The notes beneath the pieces are model-generated. The model saw nothing but the letters and a program-made list of their open reading frames with translations. It was not told the origin of the DNA and did not search any database. Position numbers and translations under genes: made by a program. A stretch of 64,000 bases of DNA, taken from the NCBI GenBank assembly GCA_019918135.1, contig WBZZ01005557.1, forward strand, positions 62,001-126,000. The letters run 5' to 3'. The DNA comes from Paulinella micropora (taxonomy: Eukaryota; Cercozoa; Imbricatea; Euglyphida; Paulinellidae). Shown here piece by piece: positions 46,464 through 56,085 of this stretch. Each line of letters opens with the position of its first letter. The stretch's first letter is position 1.

Positions 46464-48159
46464 AACATCAAATGAGCGTAAATTTACGTTAAATCAGCAA
46501 CCCCGTAATAATCCGTCTGCACACGCCAGTACAACCTCATCAATGAGAAGTCACAAATGATAACGTGCAGAGTGTCATGAGGGCTACAAATGAAATGGAA
46601 GCAAACGCACATATATATGATGCACATATAATAATGGAATAACGAAAACAGGTATAAATACTTACTATACAGCCGAACAAGCATGATAAACATATCATAT
46701 ACATAGCAGGTAAAGACTATGTAATCGCAACGAAATCATAATAGCGATTCCCATAAGTCAACTACTGGGCAACAAACAAACATGAAGGGCCGTGACCAGC
46801 CTACAAACAGTTATAAACATGCCGATTCCCTGCCTGAAGCACCTGCTTGTAATATGTATATATTCATAGCATATAGATAAACATGTAACCAAGTAACAAC
46901 TTATGACAACATTCTGAATTAATTCTATGTTCAACGCGCAGCATTACCAACATTACATCAGAAAACATAAACATGAAGGCAATAATATTAAGGTTGTTAC
47001 TTAACGTGAATTACCTAAGTACATCTGACGGTTGTCATAGGATACAAGCATATACCGAGAAATATGAGCGATCCGATCACGTTGACAACTATGTCTACAA
47101 TTTAGCTGCACTAACAAAACTAAAACCATAGTACAAGCTACATGGTGGCCAATTGGTCTTCTTAGTTTACTATCTATATGTACGGCTATAACCATTATTA
47201 TATTATTATTATGACATTAACTTCGATTAAGTCCATATAACAAAGCAGATCATCGACACATGCGATATAATCTAAATTTCATGTATAAACTTCTAATGTC
47301 GCAATAAAAGCAAAACAATAGTGGTGACTCTCTCTCCCCCTCACTTTTCGGAGTGTTACGTAGCAAAGTGAGTTTTAGTTGATAAGTATTTAGACATTAA
47401 AGGAGACAAGAGCAAAATACACAAACAATGAAAATATAACATACAATATGTCATACACGCATAGTGCAGTATGCATAATACAACAAAGAAGCTATTCTGA
47501 TGGCATTTCAACCGCGACGTGCCCGGAGATTGGCGAAAATTGCGTACAGGGAAGATTGCAGGGATCCTGACAATGCTGACCTTGTTGCATTTCACCCAAT
47601 CTTTCCTTCTATCTAGTATGAAAAATTGAGTGCAAACGCTTAGGTCAATTTATCTTTATAAGTATACATGATGTTTATACTTTATATGCTATGGCCAATG
47701 TAGCGCATATTTTTCAAATTTCCATTATTTGGGATCAACTCATATTTGCACATCGACAGTTATCATATTATGATATATTATTGTCACAGATTAGAGTCTC
47801 CCCTTGTAATAAGATAGAAATGATTCAGTTCCTGGGAAGGCAGTTTAACGGTAGTTAGATTAAGGGATAGCACTTGAGGGGTGCGAGAGCTCTACTACCG
47901 ACGTCACACTGCTAACATGGGACTAAGGTGCGTAATCACGCGTACCTACGCTATGGGCCGGGGCATAGCTTCGAATGGGACAACCCTGTTAGCGGAGCCG
48001 ATGTATCTACTTCTACGAGAGGTGAGGGAATGGATAGTCGATAGGCGTAATAATTATTAATTTCACATCATTTTTGTCTAATACATATTTCCACAGTGCT
48101 GGAAGGATTATCTTTAATTATGGCACAGTTTATACCTAATCTAAAGTAATCAGGGGGAG
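46464..48159 (+). other. copia-2 3' non-coding region
   Basis: About 1.7 kb without a plausible gene, mostly A/T-rich. A block near 47880-48050 with many GC-rich short hairpins resembles in layout the copia-1 region at 29720-29860. It ends in a purine tract (CAGGGGGAG, 48151-48159) that would prime plus-strand synthesis. Confidence 0.6.
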
Positions 48160-48401
48160 TGTTAGGTAACAGGTTGGTAACTAATATATATACATGTATT
48201 TAACCGGGTTATACGGTTAGATCCCGTATCAGAACAAGTAATGCCAATCCACCTTTGTGGACCGAGTGGGTATATCTGCCCCCACAAAGTGGGTCCAGTT
48301 ATTGTTTCGTTCTTAATTACAACCATCCGTTTCAATCGTCCGTTACTGCTGGACATGGTATAATCATTAAAGTCATTCTTCGGTATATCGTAAGTCAATA
48401 G
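48160..48401 (+). repeat. copia-2 3' LTR
   Basis: Begins TGTTAGGTAACAGG right after the purine tract. Matches the 5' LTR (30596-30835) with a 2-base TA insertion and about five substitutions counted by eye. Confidence 0.9.
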
Positions 48402-48452
48402 AAAAACTATGCTGAAGGATTAGTGCCTGGCACGGGGAATGCCACGGTGTGA

Positions 48453-48582
48453 AGCTAGCCTTCATCAACCCCGCAAGAGCAAAGGTTAAGTACCCCTATG
48501 ACCACGCTGAGGCGATGGATCTAGAGGAGAGGGATTTGCCTGTCGAGCCGGAGTCGGAAGACGCACCGGACACCGTTGATTA
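48453..48582 (+). pseudogene. C-terminal tail of an unidentified retroelement polyprotein
   Basis: A stop-terminated fragment reading GVKLAFINPARAKVKYPYDH, then AEAMDLEERDLPVEPESEDA and ending PDTVD at TAG 48580-48582. No start, and nothing homologous upstream because copia-2 ends at 48401. The acidic end looks like the end of a Pol or Gag protein. Sequence from 48583 to 49030 is non-coding apart from a doubtful short frame at 48729-48917, and contains the TACCCC...ACGGGAAGCGCT block also present after copia-1. Confidence 0.3.
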
Positions 48583-49034
48583 GGTAATTACCCGGTCACT
48601 CACGGACCTAATACCTTTACACTCCGGTTTGCTGAGGGACTCCGTTAGAAGCCACGATGCTAATCGACTGTGAGTTTGGATACAACCCCAAGGGATAAAT
48701 ACACAACAAACTCTTATTAAAAGTCTCTATGGCTGTGCAATTGGATGGTTGGATCGCGGCCGTTGGTGGCGAGAGACCCGGGAGCCCGTATGACTCGGGG
48801 TGGCAGTGCCACCGGAACCAGACTTATCCGGCGGCCGGGGGCAGGAGATCGAGGGCCCCGAGATTGTTTCTTCGCACATCTATCATATTTATATATATGA
48901 GTTTTCTGGATTTTTGATACCCCTTACGGGAAGCGCTTGCAAATTTTTCTTTTGCCTAAGAACAATAAGACTCTTATGGACAGGATAAAGTGGACGCTAA
49001 CTTGCAAGCCGCTAAGTCTGAAGGTTTTGAAAAT

Positions 49035-49383
49035 TCATGGAAGTAGCATGAAAATGAAAGATTTTAATGTATTTTAACTATTTCAAACAAAAAATTTTCA
49101 AAAATTTGAATTTCTAGCAGTTACAACTGTTTTTCGACCGTTGGTAATTTCTTGCCTAAATAATGGTTTTGGCTTGCCTGAGCTTGGTTTTTGTTTGTTT
49201 TTATGCTGTTTTACAACAAAATCAACGGATTATATTTAATTTATCGAATGCTAATATTACTTCAAATTCAAATTCAAATCCAAATTCAAATGCGACTTGA
49301 AACTTTGAATTTTCAAGTTGATCACTGGTGGCAGTGACCGTAGGCTACTTCCCACTCACTTGTACTAGCTATACATACTCACT
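49035..49383 (+). repeat. Diverged fragment of the DNA transposon's terminal repeat
   Basis: Aligns with 35170-35470 of the transposon's left end: AGATTTTAATGTATTTTAAC, TTTTTCGACCG, TTGCCTGAGCTTGG, the TTCAAATTCAAATTCAAAT run and GGTGGCAG...CCACTCACTTGTA. It is clearly more diverged than the two ends of the 35092-42896 copy are from each other, so it belongs to an older insertion. It abuts the copia-3 gag. Confidence 0.8.
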
Positions 49384-50078
49384 GTAGGCATCACCCCCCG
49401 GATAGCATCCATATGTTGCCATGTTGTGTACAAAGTTGACATAGGGTCTAGGTGTTGCAGTAACCTAAATAACTTCTTACATTTCTTGTAGTCTGACTCA
49501 AGCCTACCTTCGTCTATCTCAACCTGTCTGACTAGTGTCTTGTATTTTGTTAGCCATGTCTCTACTCTATTCATAGAACTTGGCCCCTGCATAGCATCTA
49601 GCTTGTCAATTCTACCTGCCTTTGCTATTTCGTCTAACCCCCTATACTTGTCAACAATGGCTTTCCAGAATTTGGCAGGATCACCTTCTGCTTCTGGCAA
49701 CAATGCCATAGCGTCCGGATTCTGCTGGCAGGAGGAAATAAGATATGCTAGCAGCTCATCTTTTAGCTCTATTCTTTTCCTCGTGATTTCGTTCTTGTCC
49801 TCTTCCTTCCTAGGACCTTCTTCTTCATCTATCTCTCTTTGAGTCACAGAAAAAGACGGTGACTTTTTAGCAGTAGATGGTGACGGTGCAGACTCACTCT
49901 TGACAGCACTAAGGAATATAATTGGTCTTCCTTCCAAGCAATTAATTGACTGTGGGTTAACTATTCTGAGAATTGCTATCAAAGTAGTCTCGTATGTCTT
50001 AAAGTCTTTTACGTTTCTAGGTAGAGGGGGGATTTTCAGGTCTAGTTTCACTTTCGGGTGGTGTGTAGGTATAGACAT
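49365..50078 (-). CDS. copia-3 Gag capsid region
   Basis: A 237-codon frame, MSIPTHHPKVKLDLKIPPLP onward. It covers the copia Gag helical domain: FKTYETTLIAILRIVNPQSI, ELLAYLISSCQQNPDAMALL, PAKFWKAIVDKYRGLDEIAK, MQGPSSMNRVETWLTKYKTL and SDYKKCKKLFRLLQHLDPMS. It ends in YTTWQHMDAIRGVMPT, after which the reading runs into the transposon fragment. It is uninterrupted, unlike the copia-2 copy, and so gives the reference reading for this family. The zinc knuckle is lost with the truncation. Confidence 0.8.
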   Translation of the reverse strand: MSIPTHHPKVKLDLKIPPLPRNVKDFKTYETTLIAILRIVNPQSINCLEGRPIIFLSAVKSESAPSPSTAKKSPSFSVTQREIDEEEGPRKEEDKNEITRKRIELKDELLAYLISSCQQNPDAMALLPEAEGDPAKFWKAIVDKYRGLDEIAKAGRIDKLDAMQGPSSMNRVETWLTKYKTLVRQVEIDEGRLESDYKKCKKLFRLLQHLDPMSTLYTTWQHMDAIRGVMPTVSMYS

Positions 50079-50680
50079 CGTACCTTATTGCTTACCCCAA
50101 AGCTACTTGACTGGGACTTGTTGTGCGAACGTCGGCTACTCGAACGCCAAAGCACTTGTCCTGGCGACTGGTCCCGTTGGTTTTGGGATCTTCCACCACA
50201 GCCCGGAAAGATTCCAACGTCGGCAAACGGAACGACGACAATGAGTAGGATCTTAACAAGTAGTTCTCGACCGTAAACGACAGAGCTACTGCAAGAGTCC
50301 GATTCACAGAACTGATTAAAGCCAAGCCTGTTGCACTGAGGTAGGTTGCCGGTACCGTCGTAACCGGCAGCAGTGGTGATCTGGATTGGCACTAGGGCCA
50401 CTGTCCACGGAACGTCCCTCTTAGGACTCTTGACGCCTCGAAGGGCTGGCAGGAGCTCGAAAAGCCTCCGACTGCCACCCACTGCGCTGAGACTCAGCTC
50501 ACCACGCACAGGGCCTCACGAGCTACCTATCAGTCACATACAGTAAACAGAATTTGGTTCTGTTCTGGCACGAAACACGAACGAGACAACGTCCCTCTGG
50601 GTGTTCTTGCGAGCTTTCTTCGTTGCTCGGAGACACTCTCCGAAGGGTCTTGCGCTAGCGGCGCTTCAAGGCTTCATAAC
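50079..50680 (-). other. copia-3 5' leader
   Basis: Homologous to 30836-31455 of copia-2, with blocks of near identity separated by indels. Non-coding. Confidence 0.6.
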
Positions 50681-50931
50681 CTGATAAGTACATACGAAGT
50701 ACCGAAGAATGACTTTAATGATTATACTTTACACAACAGTAACGGATGACTAAAACGATTGGTAGTTATTAATAACAGAACAATAACTGGACCCACTTGA
50801 CATATGATGGAGGCAGATATACCCACTCGGTCCATTAAGGTGGATTGGCCTCAGTTATTCTGATAGGGGATCTAACCGCATAACCCGGTTAAATACATGG
50901 ATATATTGGTTACCAAATTTATAGTCTAACA
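50681..50931 (-). repeat. copia-3 5' LTR
   Basis: Reverse-strand sequence starts TGTTAGACTATAAATTTGG and shares TTAACCGGGTTAT, GGTTAGATCCC and GGACCGAGTGGGTA with the copia-2 LTR. It is much more diverged than the copia-2 pair is internally, so it comes from an older insertion or subfamily. Confidence 0.8.
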
Positions 50932-52238
50932 CATAATTACATCAGTCACAGGCTTATAATTACTTAACTTAGTCAGAGTCAGCCTGGCCCGGTAAGCATC
51001 AGACCAGCACCTAAGTTAGTCAGTTTTGTGAAGTGGCACTGCCGTCTTTGTCGCCGCGGTTCAGTTCTTCTACTTATACGTGTTATTGATATTACAGTGC
51101 GTTTCCATCTTGCGTGAACAGTCTTGCTAGATAGCCAGGATTGATCCTGAGAGCAGGGATCGGTAAAGGTTCCATAATGACCCAGGGAGCCTGTCACTCA
51201 AAGGTGTAGCTACCTGTAGGCATCACCTCCCGGATAGCCGGTAAAAAGTACCTTTTCCTGGTGACAGGTGCACCAGCTTGTTTTTCAGTATTATTTGTCC
51301 GTATTGGACCTGATGCCATTTTATTCCTGGTCTGTTGCCGTTTTCCTTTTTGGCTTCACTGAGCTAATATAACGAGACATCATTCTCATCTTTTGAGGAC
51401 TGTGTTTGGTTGTATTACCGACTTTTTACGAGCTATCGTTGGGGGCATTACATTTGGAGTCCACATCACTAGGGTGATTTCTTTTTGCTTTGCCACACAG
51501 GCAACAGAGTGAATTTTCACTGACCTGTCTCACACGGGGACGTCAGACGAAAACAAATATTCCAACACAGCTCCCTCATAACTCTTTCACAAAACAAATA
51601 ATTTGATTGGTCTCAAGCAGGTGTCTCGTACCCTCTAGCCCAATCCATATCTGTGTGCTCACAAGGAGACATCAGATACAAACTCTCTGTCGTTCTTGCT
51701 GTTCTCACACAGAGACCAAGAAGAAGGAGGTGGACAGAAGAGTGAAGGAACACACACAAAACACAAACAAGCATAGGGACAGGAGCACAACACTCTATCC
51801 TTCTAGTTTGTGGATTTATCTGCATTATCCCACACATACGTCAGAGTATTTTTGCAACTCTCTGATCGTTTTCTAAAGGTAGGTCTGAGAACCTATCCGA
51901 CCGACTGTCGACTTCTCAAGGAGAGCTTTTCTAGCTTCTCTATTACTATCTGTGTGTAGGTCCAAGTGCCTCATACTAGATACAATATAGAAAAGAAGGA
52001 GGAGAAAGTAATTTGAGTAAGGAGAACAGGAAATCGGAGAAAGTCTCAAAGACTATTTTTCTCAAACAAAAACAAACATACAAGCAGTGTTTCATAGAGG
52101 ACAGGGAATCTCACTCTACCCTCTCTATTAGTTTCTCTCTTCACTAGTCAATCGACTGAAGGAGGAACAGAACACAAACGAACAAAAACCAAACATAGGA
52201 GCTGACACTGTCCTCCTGTTGATCACTACTACGACATC
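50932..52238. other. Unassigned region, partly 5' non-coding sequence of the gypsy-like element
   Basis: No convincing gene. A ~24-base sequence (GTAGGCATCACC..CCCGGATAGC) at about 51212-51234 repeats the junction at 49384-49406, suggesting another copia gag scrap. Sequence from about 51240 to 52238 may include the gypsy-like element's 5' LTR and leader. No partner LTR exists in the window to define it. Confidence 0.3.
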
Positions 52239-52949
52239 ATGCCGACAGAGACCGCCGAAGTGAGTGAATTCTCGGAGGCAGATCAAAGAAGAGAAGAAGA
52301 AGAAGCAGGAGGAGGAGGAGGAAGAGGATTGAATGGAGGAGGAGGAAGAGGATTGAATGAAGGAGGAGGAGGATTGAATGAAGGAGGAGGAGGAGATGAA
52401 GGAGTAGGAGGAGGAGTAGAAGAGGGCTGGGATGATGAAGGAAGATATGGAGGAGACGAAGATGAAGGAGGATTTGAACAAGAAGAGACGGGAGGAGGAG
52501 GAGCATATGGTAATCCCTTACCACCTGCCTACACGGGAGGAGGAGGACGAAAAATGATCGACTTGATTCATAGTGATGGAGAGGAGATCACAGTGGAGGA
52601 ACAACAGTGGGTGCAAGACCACTATGACCTCACTAAAGAAGAGTTTGATAACAAGATGGGGGTAGAGAAGGGCACCTATGTGTGGATCCCTCAGGATCAA
52701 AGAAGAGAGAAAAGTCGTGCTAAAAAGGATGTCTATATCCTATTATCAAACACAGCACAGCTCCTCGGCAAACTGGTCGCTGATCCAGAAAAGAGAAAGA
52801 AGATACAGCATATCAAGTTTGGGGACACACACACCCACCTTGAATTACTCGATGCTATCTTTGGGGTGTACACTCAAACCCTGATTTGGGAACGTTCATA
52901 CGGCCCACGATGTGAGGGTACCTCCAGTACACACACCCAAGAGCAATAG
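52239..52949 (+). CDS. gypsy-like element ORF, Gly/Glu-rich N-terminus
   Basis: A 236-codon frame. Residues 20-100 are a Gly/Glu/Asn low-complexity repeat (GGGGRGLNEGGG). The second half looks folded: MIDLIHSDGEEITVEEQQWV, HYDLTKEEFDNKMGVEKGTY, KKDVYILLSNTAQLLGKLVA, HTHLELLDAIFGVYTQTLIW. No recognised domain. ATG at 52239 follows a leader with no long frame. It probably is the N-terminal part of Gag, joined to the next frame by a frameshift near 52920. Confidence 0.5.
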   Translation: MPTETAEVSEFSEADQRREEEEAGGGGGRGLNGGGGRGLNEGGGGLNEGGGGDEGVGGGVEEGWDDEGRYGGDEDEGGFEQEETGGGGAYGNPLPPAYTGGGGRKMIDLIHSDGEEITVEEQQWVQDHYDLTKEEFDNKMGVEKGTYVWIPQDQRREKSRAKKDVYILLSNTAQLLGKLVADPEKRKKIQHIKFGDTHTHLELLDAIFGVYTQTLIWERSYGPRCEGTSSTHTQEQ

Positions 52950-52993
52950 CCAGATTCCTCGCGACTGGTCAGGAGGCAGTCGATGTAACAAAA

Positions 52994-53527
52994 ATGAAGA
53001 CCAATCTGGGTTCGAAAAACTCGAATGGCATATTTCATTTTTTTACGATGGAAATGAAGGCCTTGGAGGAGGGGAAGGCAGAGATGGAAAAAAGCATTAA
53101 GGCAGCAGGAGAAACTCATCCTGTGATTGATGAGTTAGAGAAGACCGACAGAGTTCTGACCAAGATCAGACTGTTGATGGGTGCGTTACTGCATAAGGAG
53201 GCATGGAAGAGATGGATTCCTACCAAGGATCACTCTGTCCTTAAATCACTTAGTAACGCACCACCGGTCGCCAATAAAGCAGGTGTTGACCAATATGTGG
53301 AGAAATATAATTTTCTCAGATCTGCTTCTGAATTGGTGGCCTTTATGACTCATGCTCAAAAGCTGGTGATATCTGAGAAGAAGGCGAAAGAGTTCGAGAA
53401 GACGATGAGACTGGAGAGAATGAAAGCAAAAGTGAGTGGTGCAAAGGCACACCCTCCGACATATTTGACCCCACCAGCTCCTGCCCCACCCGCCCCTGCA
53501 CCCCGGGCTCAACTACGGTGGTGGTAA
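52994..53527 (+). CDS. gypsy-like element Gag-like helical segment
   Basis: A 177-codon frame of helical sequence (MKTNLGSKNSNGIFHFFTME, KALEEGKAEMEKSIKAAGE, VLTKIRLLMGALLHKEAWKR, EKYNFLRSASELVAFMTHAQ), ending in a PAPAPPAPAP low-complexity stretch. Helical content and position suit a capsid domain. Overlaps the next frame by ten bases, in another phase. Confidence 0.45.
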   Translation: MKTNLGSKNSNGIFHFFTMEMKALEEGKAEMEKSIKAAGETHPVIDELEKTDRVLTKIRLLMGALLHKEAWKRWIPTKDHSVLKSLSNAPPVANKAGVDQYVEKYNFLRSASELVAFMTHAQKLVISEKKAKEFEKTMRLERMKAKVSGAKAHPPTYLTPPAPAPPAPAPRAQLRWW

Positions 53528-54942
53528 CGAACACGGAGAAGAAGGACAGACAAAATATCATAAATGCCTTCAAGGGGAAGAAAGGAGGAGTGGCAAGTCT
53601 CATGCTATATGCCAAGACGAGCTCAGACAAAGACTCTGATGCTTCGCTTTTGAGCAAGCTCAAAGAGATCAATGCCTGCATGAAGGCTTTTCCTTGCGAC
53701 GAAACGCAGGAATACGAGGCACTTGTTACTGTTTTTGACCGATCTCTAGTCTCGGAGGGATTCGATCTGACACAGTACAAGTTTTTGAGAAAGAAGGAGG
53801 AGATTAAGAGAAACAATGCAACAGGCCTAGACGCTCAGTGTGAACTGGCGGTGGCCACACTCATTTCATATTTTCAATCTCATGGATACCAGCATCTCTG
53901 CACTGGTACTCTCATAGGATTTGAAATCTTTGAGACAGTGGCGATGAGTTTGAGGAGTGCTGTTGGCTTGGCGGCGACCCTTACGGAGGTAGTTTCCTCC
54001 TATGGGCTATTCTATGGCCGCAAGTCGATCATCCTCTATTTCTTTTCGGCGTTACACACAGTTAACCCGAGTAAGCTTACTCAGCTCATACAACAATGCT
54101 CGACGTTTAGCTCAGTGAAGTCCAAGAACTTCCTCGAGACACACGTGTTCGAAAATACGGTTCAAAGCGTTGCTCCGTCAGCACTGTTTCAAGAAGTGAT
54201 GAGTGCATGCTCAAACATGGACTCGCTCACGGAGGCACATACGGCACAGGCAGGCGGTGTACCTGTTGGCGCACAAGCCACGTACACAAACAGAGTTGCC
54301 GGTTGGAAGAGACAGAGAGAGCCAGACCTGAAGACCGCATGTTGGAGGTGGTTCGCGGGCTTGCAGTGTAAGGCACAGATGGAGAACAGAGACTGCTCTT
54401 TCAATCATGATAGGCAGAACCCAACAGCAAGGGCAAATTTTCTGAGCAGGACGGAAGGCAAGGAACCGGGCCTTTTCAACATGCTTCAGATTGCCGCTGC
54501 GAACGAAGGTTGGTACGCCAATATGTGTGATGATGAGGAGTTACGACAGGCGATCATTGGCTATGTGGAGAGGATGAAGGAGAAGAAGGAGGAAAGGGAG
54601 AGACAAAAGAACCTAAAGGCCTCTCAAAGAGGACGAGGAGGAGGACGAGGAGGAGGACGAGGAGGAGGAGGAGGAGGACGAGGACGAGGAGGAGGAACAT
54701 GGAGAGGAGCCTCGAGGTGGCAAGGAACCCCTCAGAGAGGAAGAGGAGGAGGTCGGGGATATCCCCCTTATGGAGGGAGAGCTGTTCGAGCTCCAGCCCC
54801 CCCACCAAGAGGAGGAGAAGGCTCATGGGCAAGCTCCAACCCGAATTTCGGTCGAGCTCAGGCCTACAACACTTCCTCGGAGATCGATACGTCATCCCAC
54901 CCGGACACTACTCAAGGTAATCGTTTCGAGGTGGTGGAATGA
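53518..54942 (+). CDS. gypsy-like element Gag with CCCH zinc finger and RGG box
   Basis: A 474-codon uninterrupted frame. Helical capsid-like region to ~residue 260 (NAFKGKKGGVASLMLYAKTS, AVATLISYFQSHGYQHLCTG, YGRKSIILYFFSALHTVN). Then a CCCH-type finger: ACWRWFAGLQCKAQMENRDC followed by SFNH, with Cys, Cys, Cys and His ligands (about residues 279-303). The C-terminus has an RGG-box tract (RGGGRGGGRGGGG) and a Pro-rich end. CCCH plus RGG is an RNA-binding combination replacing the usual CCHC knuckle. Likely nucleocapsid function. Confidence 0.6.
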   Translation: MVVTNTEKKDRQNIINAFKGKKGGVASLMLYAKTSSDKDSDASLLSKLKEINACMKAFPCDETQEYEALVTVFDRSLVSEGFDLTQYKFLRKKEEIKRNNATGLDAQCELAVATLISYFQSHGYQHLCTGTLIGFEIFETVAMSLRSAVGLAATLTEVVSSYGLFYGRKSIILYFFSALHTVNPSKLTQLIQQCSTFSSVKSKNFLETHVFENTVQSVAPSALFQEVMSACSNMDSLTEAHTAQAGGVPVGAQATYTNRVAGWKRQREPDLKTACWRWFAGLQCKAQMENRDCSFNHDRQNPTARANFLSRTEGKEPGLFNMLQIAAANEGWYANMCDDEELRQAIIGYVERMKEKKEERERQKNLKASQRGRGGGRGGGRGGGGGGRGRGGGTWRGASRWQGTPQRGRGGGRGYPPYGGRAVRAPAPPPRGGEGSWASSNPNFGRAQAYNTSSEIDTSSHPDTTQGNRFEVVE

Positions 54943-54975
54943 CTGGAGGGGGAAGAAGAGAGGAAGGAGAAGACT

Positions 54976-56035
54976 GTGAAGTTTAACCCTAGAGTCACAG
55001 TGCTTTCTAATGCTGTTGTGCAGAATGGGCCAACGCTTCCTCAATCTGAATACAAAGATGTGGGTACACAGAGACTGCAGCCCCAAGGTAGTCTCATACC
55101 CGTTCATACATCACGGTTACCAATGATAAGTGATGCAAATAGGAAGGCGAGACTTGCGATGGAGGCGAGGAGGCCAATGGCAGACGTATCGCCTCGGCCA
55201 AGCAAACAACCACGAACAGACTCAATGTCTACGATCGCGGCGGGTGGCGAGCAAAAAGACAATGTGTGTACTCAAGTACCACAAGACAATGTCGCTCACA
55301 TAGTAAACGCACCAGTATCGCAGAACAATAAAAATGTTAATGAGGTGAAGCAGGAGGAGAAGAAGGAGGAGTTGAAAAACTTAGAGACAAGACTCCAAAA
55401 TTTGGAACGTAAAGTTCTTGTTCTCGCAGCCAATATACACAGGCCCGATGCTGTGTTATACGGAACTTTATTGTGAAACATTGAAGACAATATTAAAAGT
55501 TGGTAATGATACGATGGCGAATATTAATATTGTCGGCCGGAAGTTTTTAAATCGATACCGGGACTGGGTGGACGGAAATATGAAAAATTCGACTGGCACT
55601 CTGAAGGGAGTGGGTAGCCGGACGGTCATCACGGGAATCATCACACTGACCTTTGAATTGAAATCCGCACGAGTATACCGCATGGACCTTTATGTCTTCC
55701 CCGGTTACCACGGGTCAATATTACTATCGTATGACCAATTGGCTACGACGGGGGCTGTGATTGATTGCGCCGCACGGCGAGTGATATATGGAGTAAAAAG
55801 AGGAGAAAAGAACGATATTGATCCCTTCAACGCTACTGACTCTTATGAGGCTTATGAGCTGAGTCTAGCAACGGATCACAAAAAGATGGCCATCGCACAT
55901 GAAGCACTTGAGGTGTACGTTCACCCCCATGTCGTAAGACCGGATGAGCTGTCCTGGACCGACAATTGGGAATCCCAAGTGTGCACTGTCACAGTTCCGA
56001 CATGCTATTGGGACAAAAGTTTATTGATGACTTAA
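54976..56035 (+). pseudogene. gypsy-like element protease region
   Basis: Two overlapping frames. The first (54976-55476) is a charged linker ending in a coiled coil (KKEELKNLETRLQNLERKVL). The second (55418-56035) contains a retropepsin-like fold. It has VGNDTMANINIVGRKFLNRY, where DTMA stands at the DTGA position. GVGSRTVITGIITLTFELKS and YVFPGYHGSILLSYDQLATT (flap and hydrophobic-Gly segment) follow. The Gly-to-Met change at the active-site triplet is unusual. Assignment depends on position before RT and on strand pattern. Confidence 0.55.
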
Positions 56036-56085
56036 TCGAGAAGCGATAGGAGGAGATTATATGTGTCGCACAAAGAAGCCCGTCG

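Larger units (their letters stand above)
30596..48401 (+). mobile_element. Ty1/copia-type retrotransposon copia-2, interrupted by a DNA transposon
   Basis: Two LTRs of about 240 bp flank gag, protease, integrase, RT and RNase H in copia order. By eye the LTRs differ at about six positions, so insertion is fairly recent. A ~7.8 kb DNA transposon occupies 35092-42896, inside the pre-integrase region. Without it the element is about 10 kb, long for a copia element because of a ~620-bp leader, extra Gag-region modules and a ~1.7 kb 3' non-coding region. Confidence 0.88.
49365..50931 (-). mobile_element. copia-3, 5' part of a third copia element (reverse orientation)
   Basis: LTR (50931-50681), leader (50680-50079) and intact gag (50078-49384) in minus-strand order, all homologous to copia-2. 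Everything after gag is missing, cut at about 49384 where transposon-terminal-repeat sequence begins. Confidence 0.82.
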
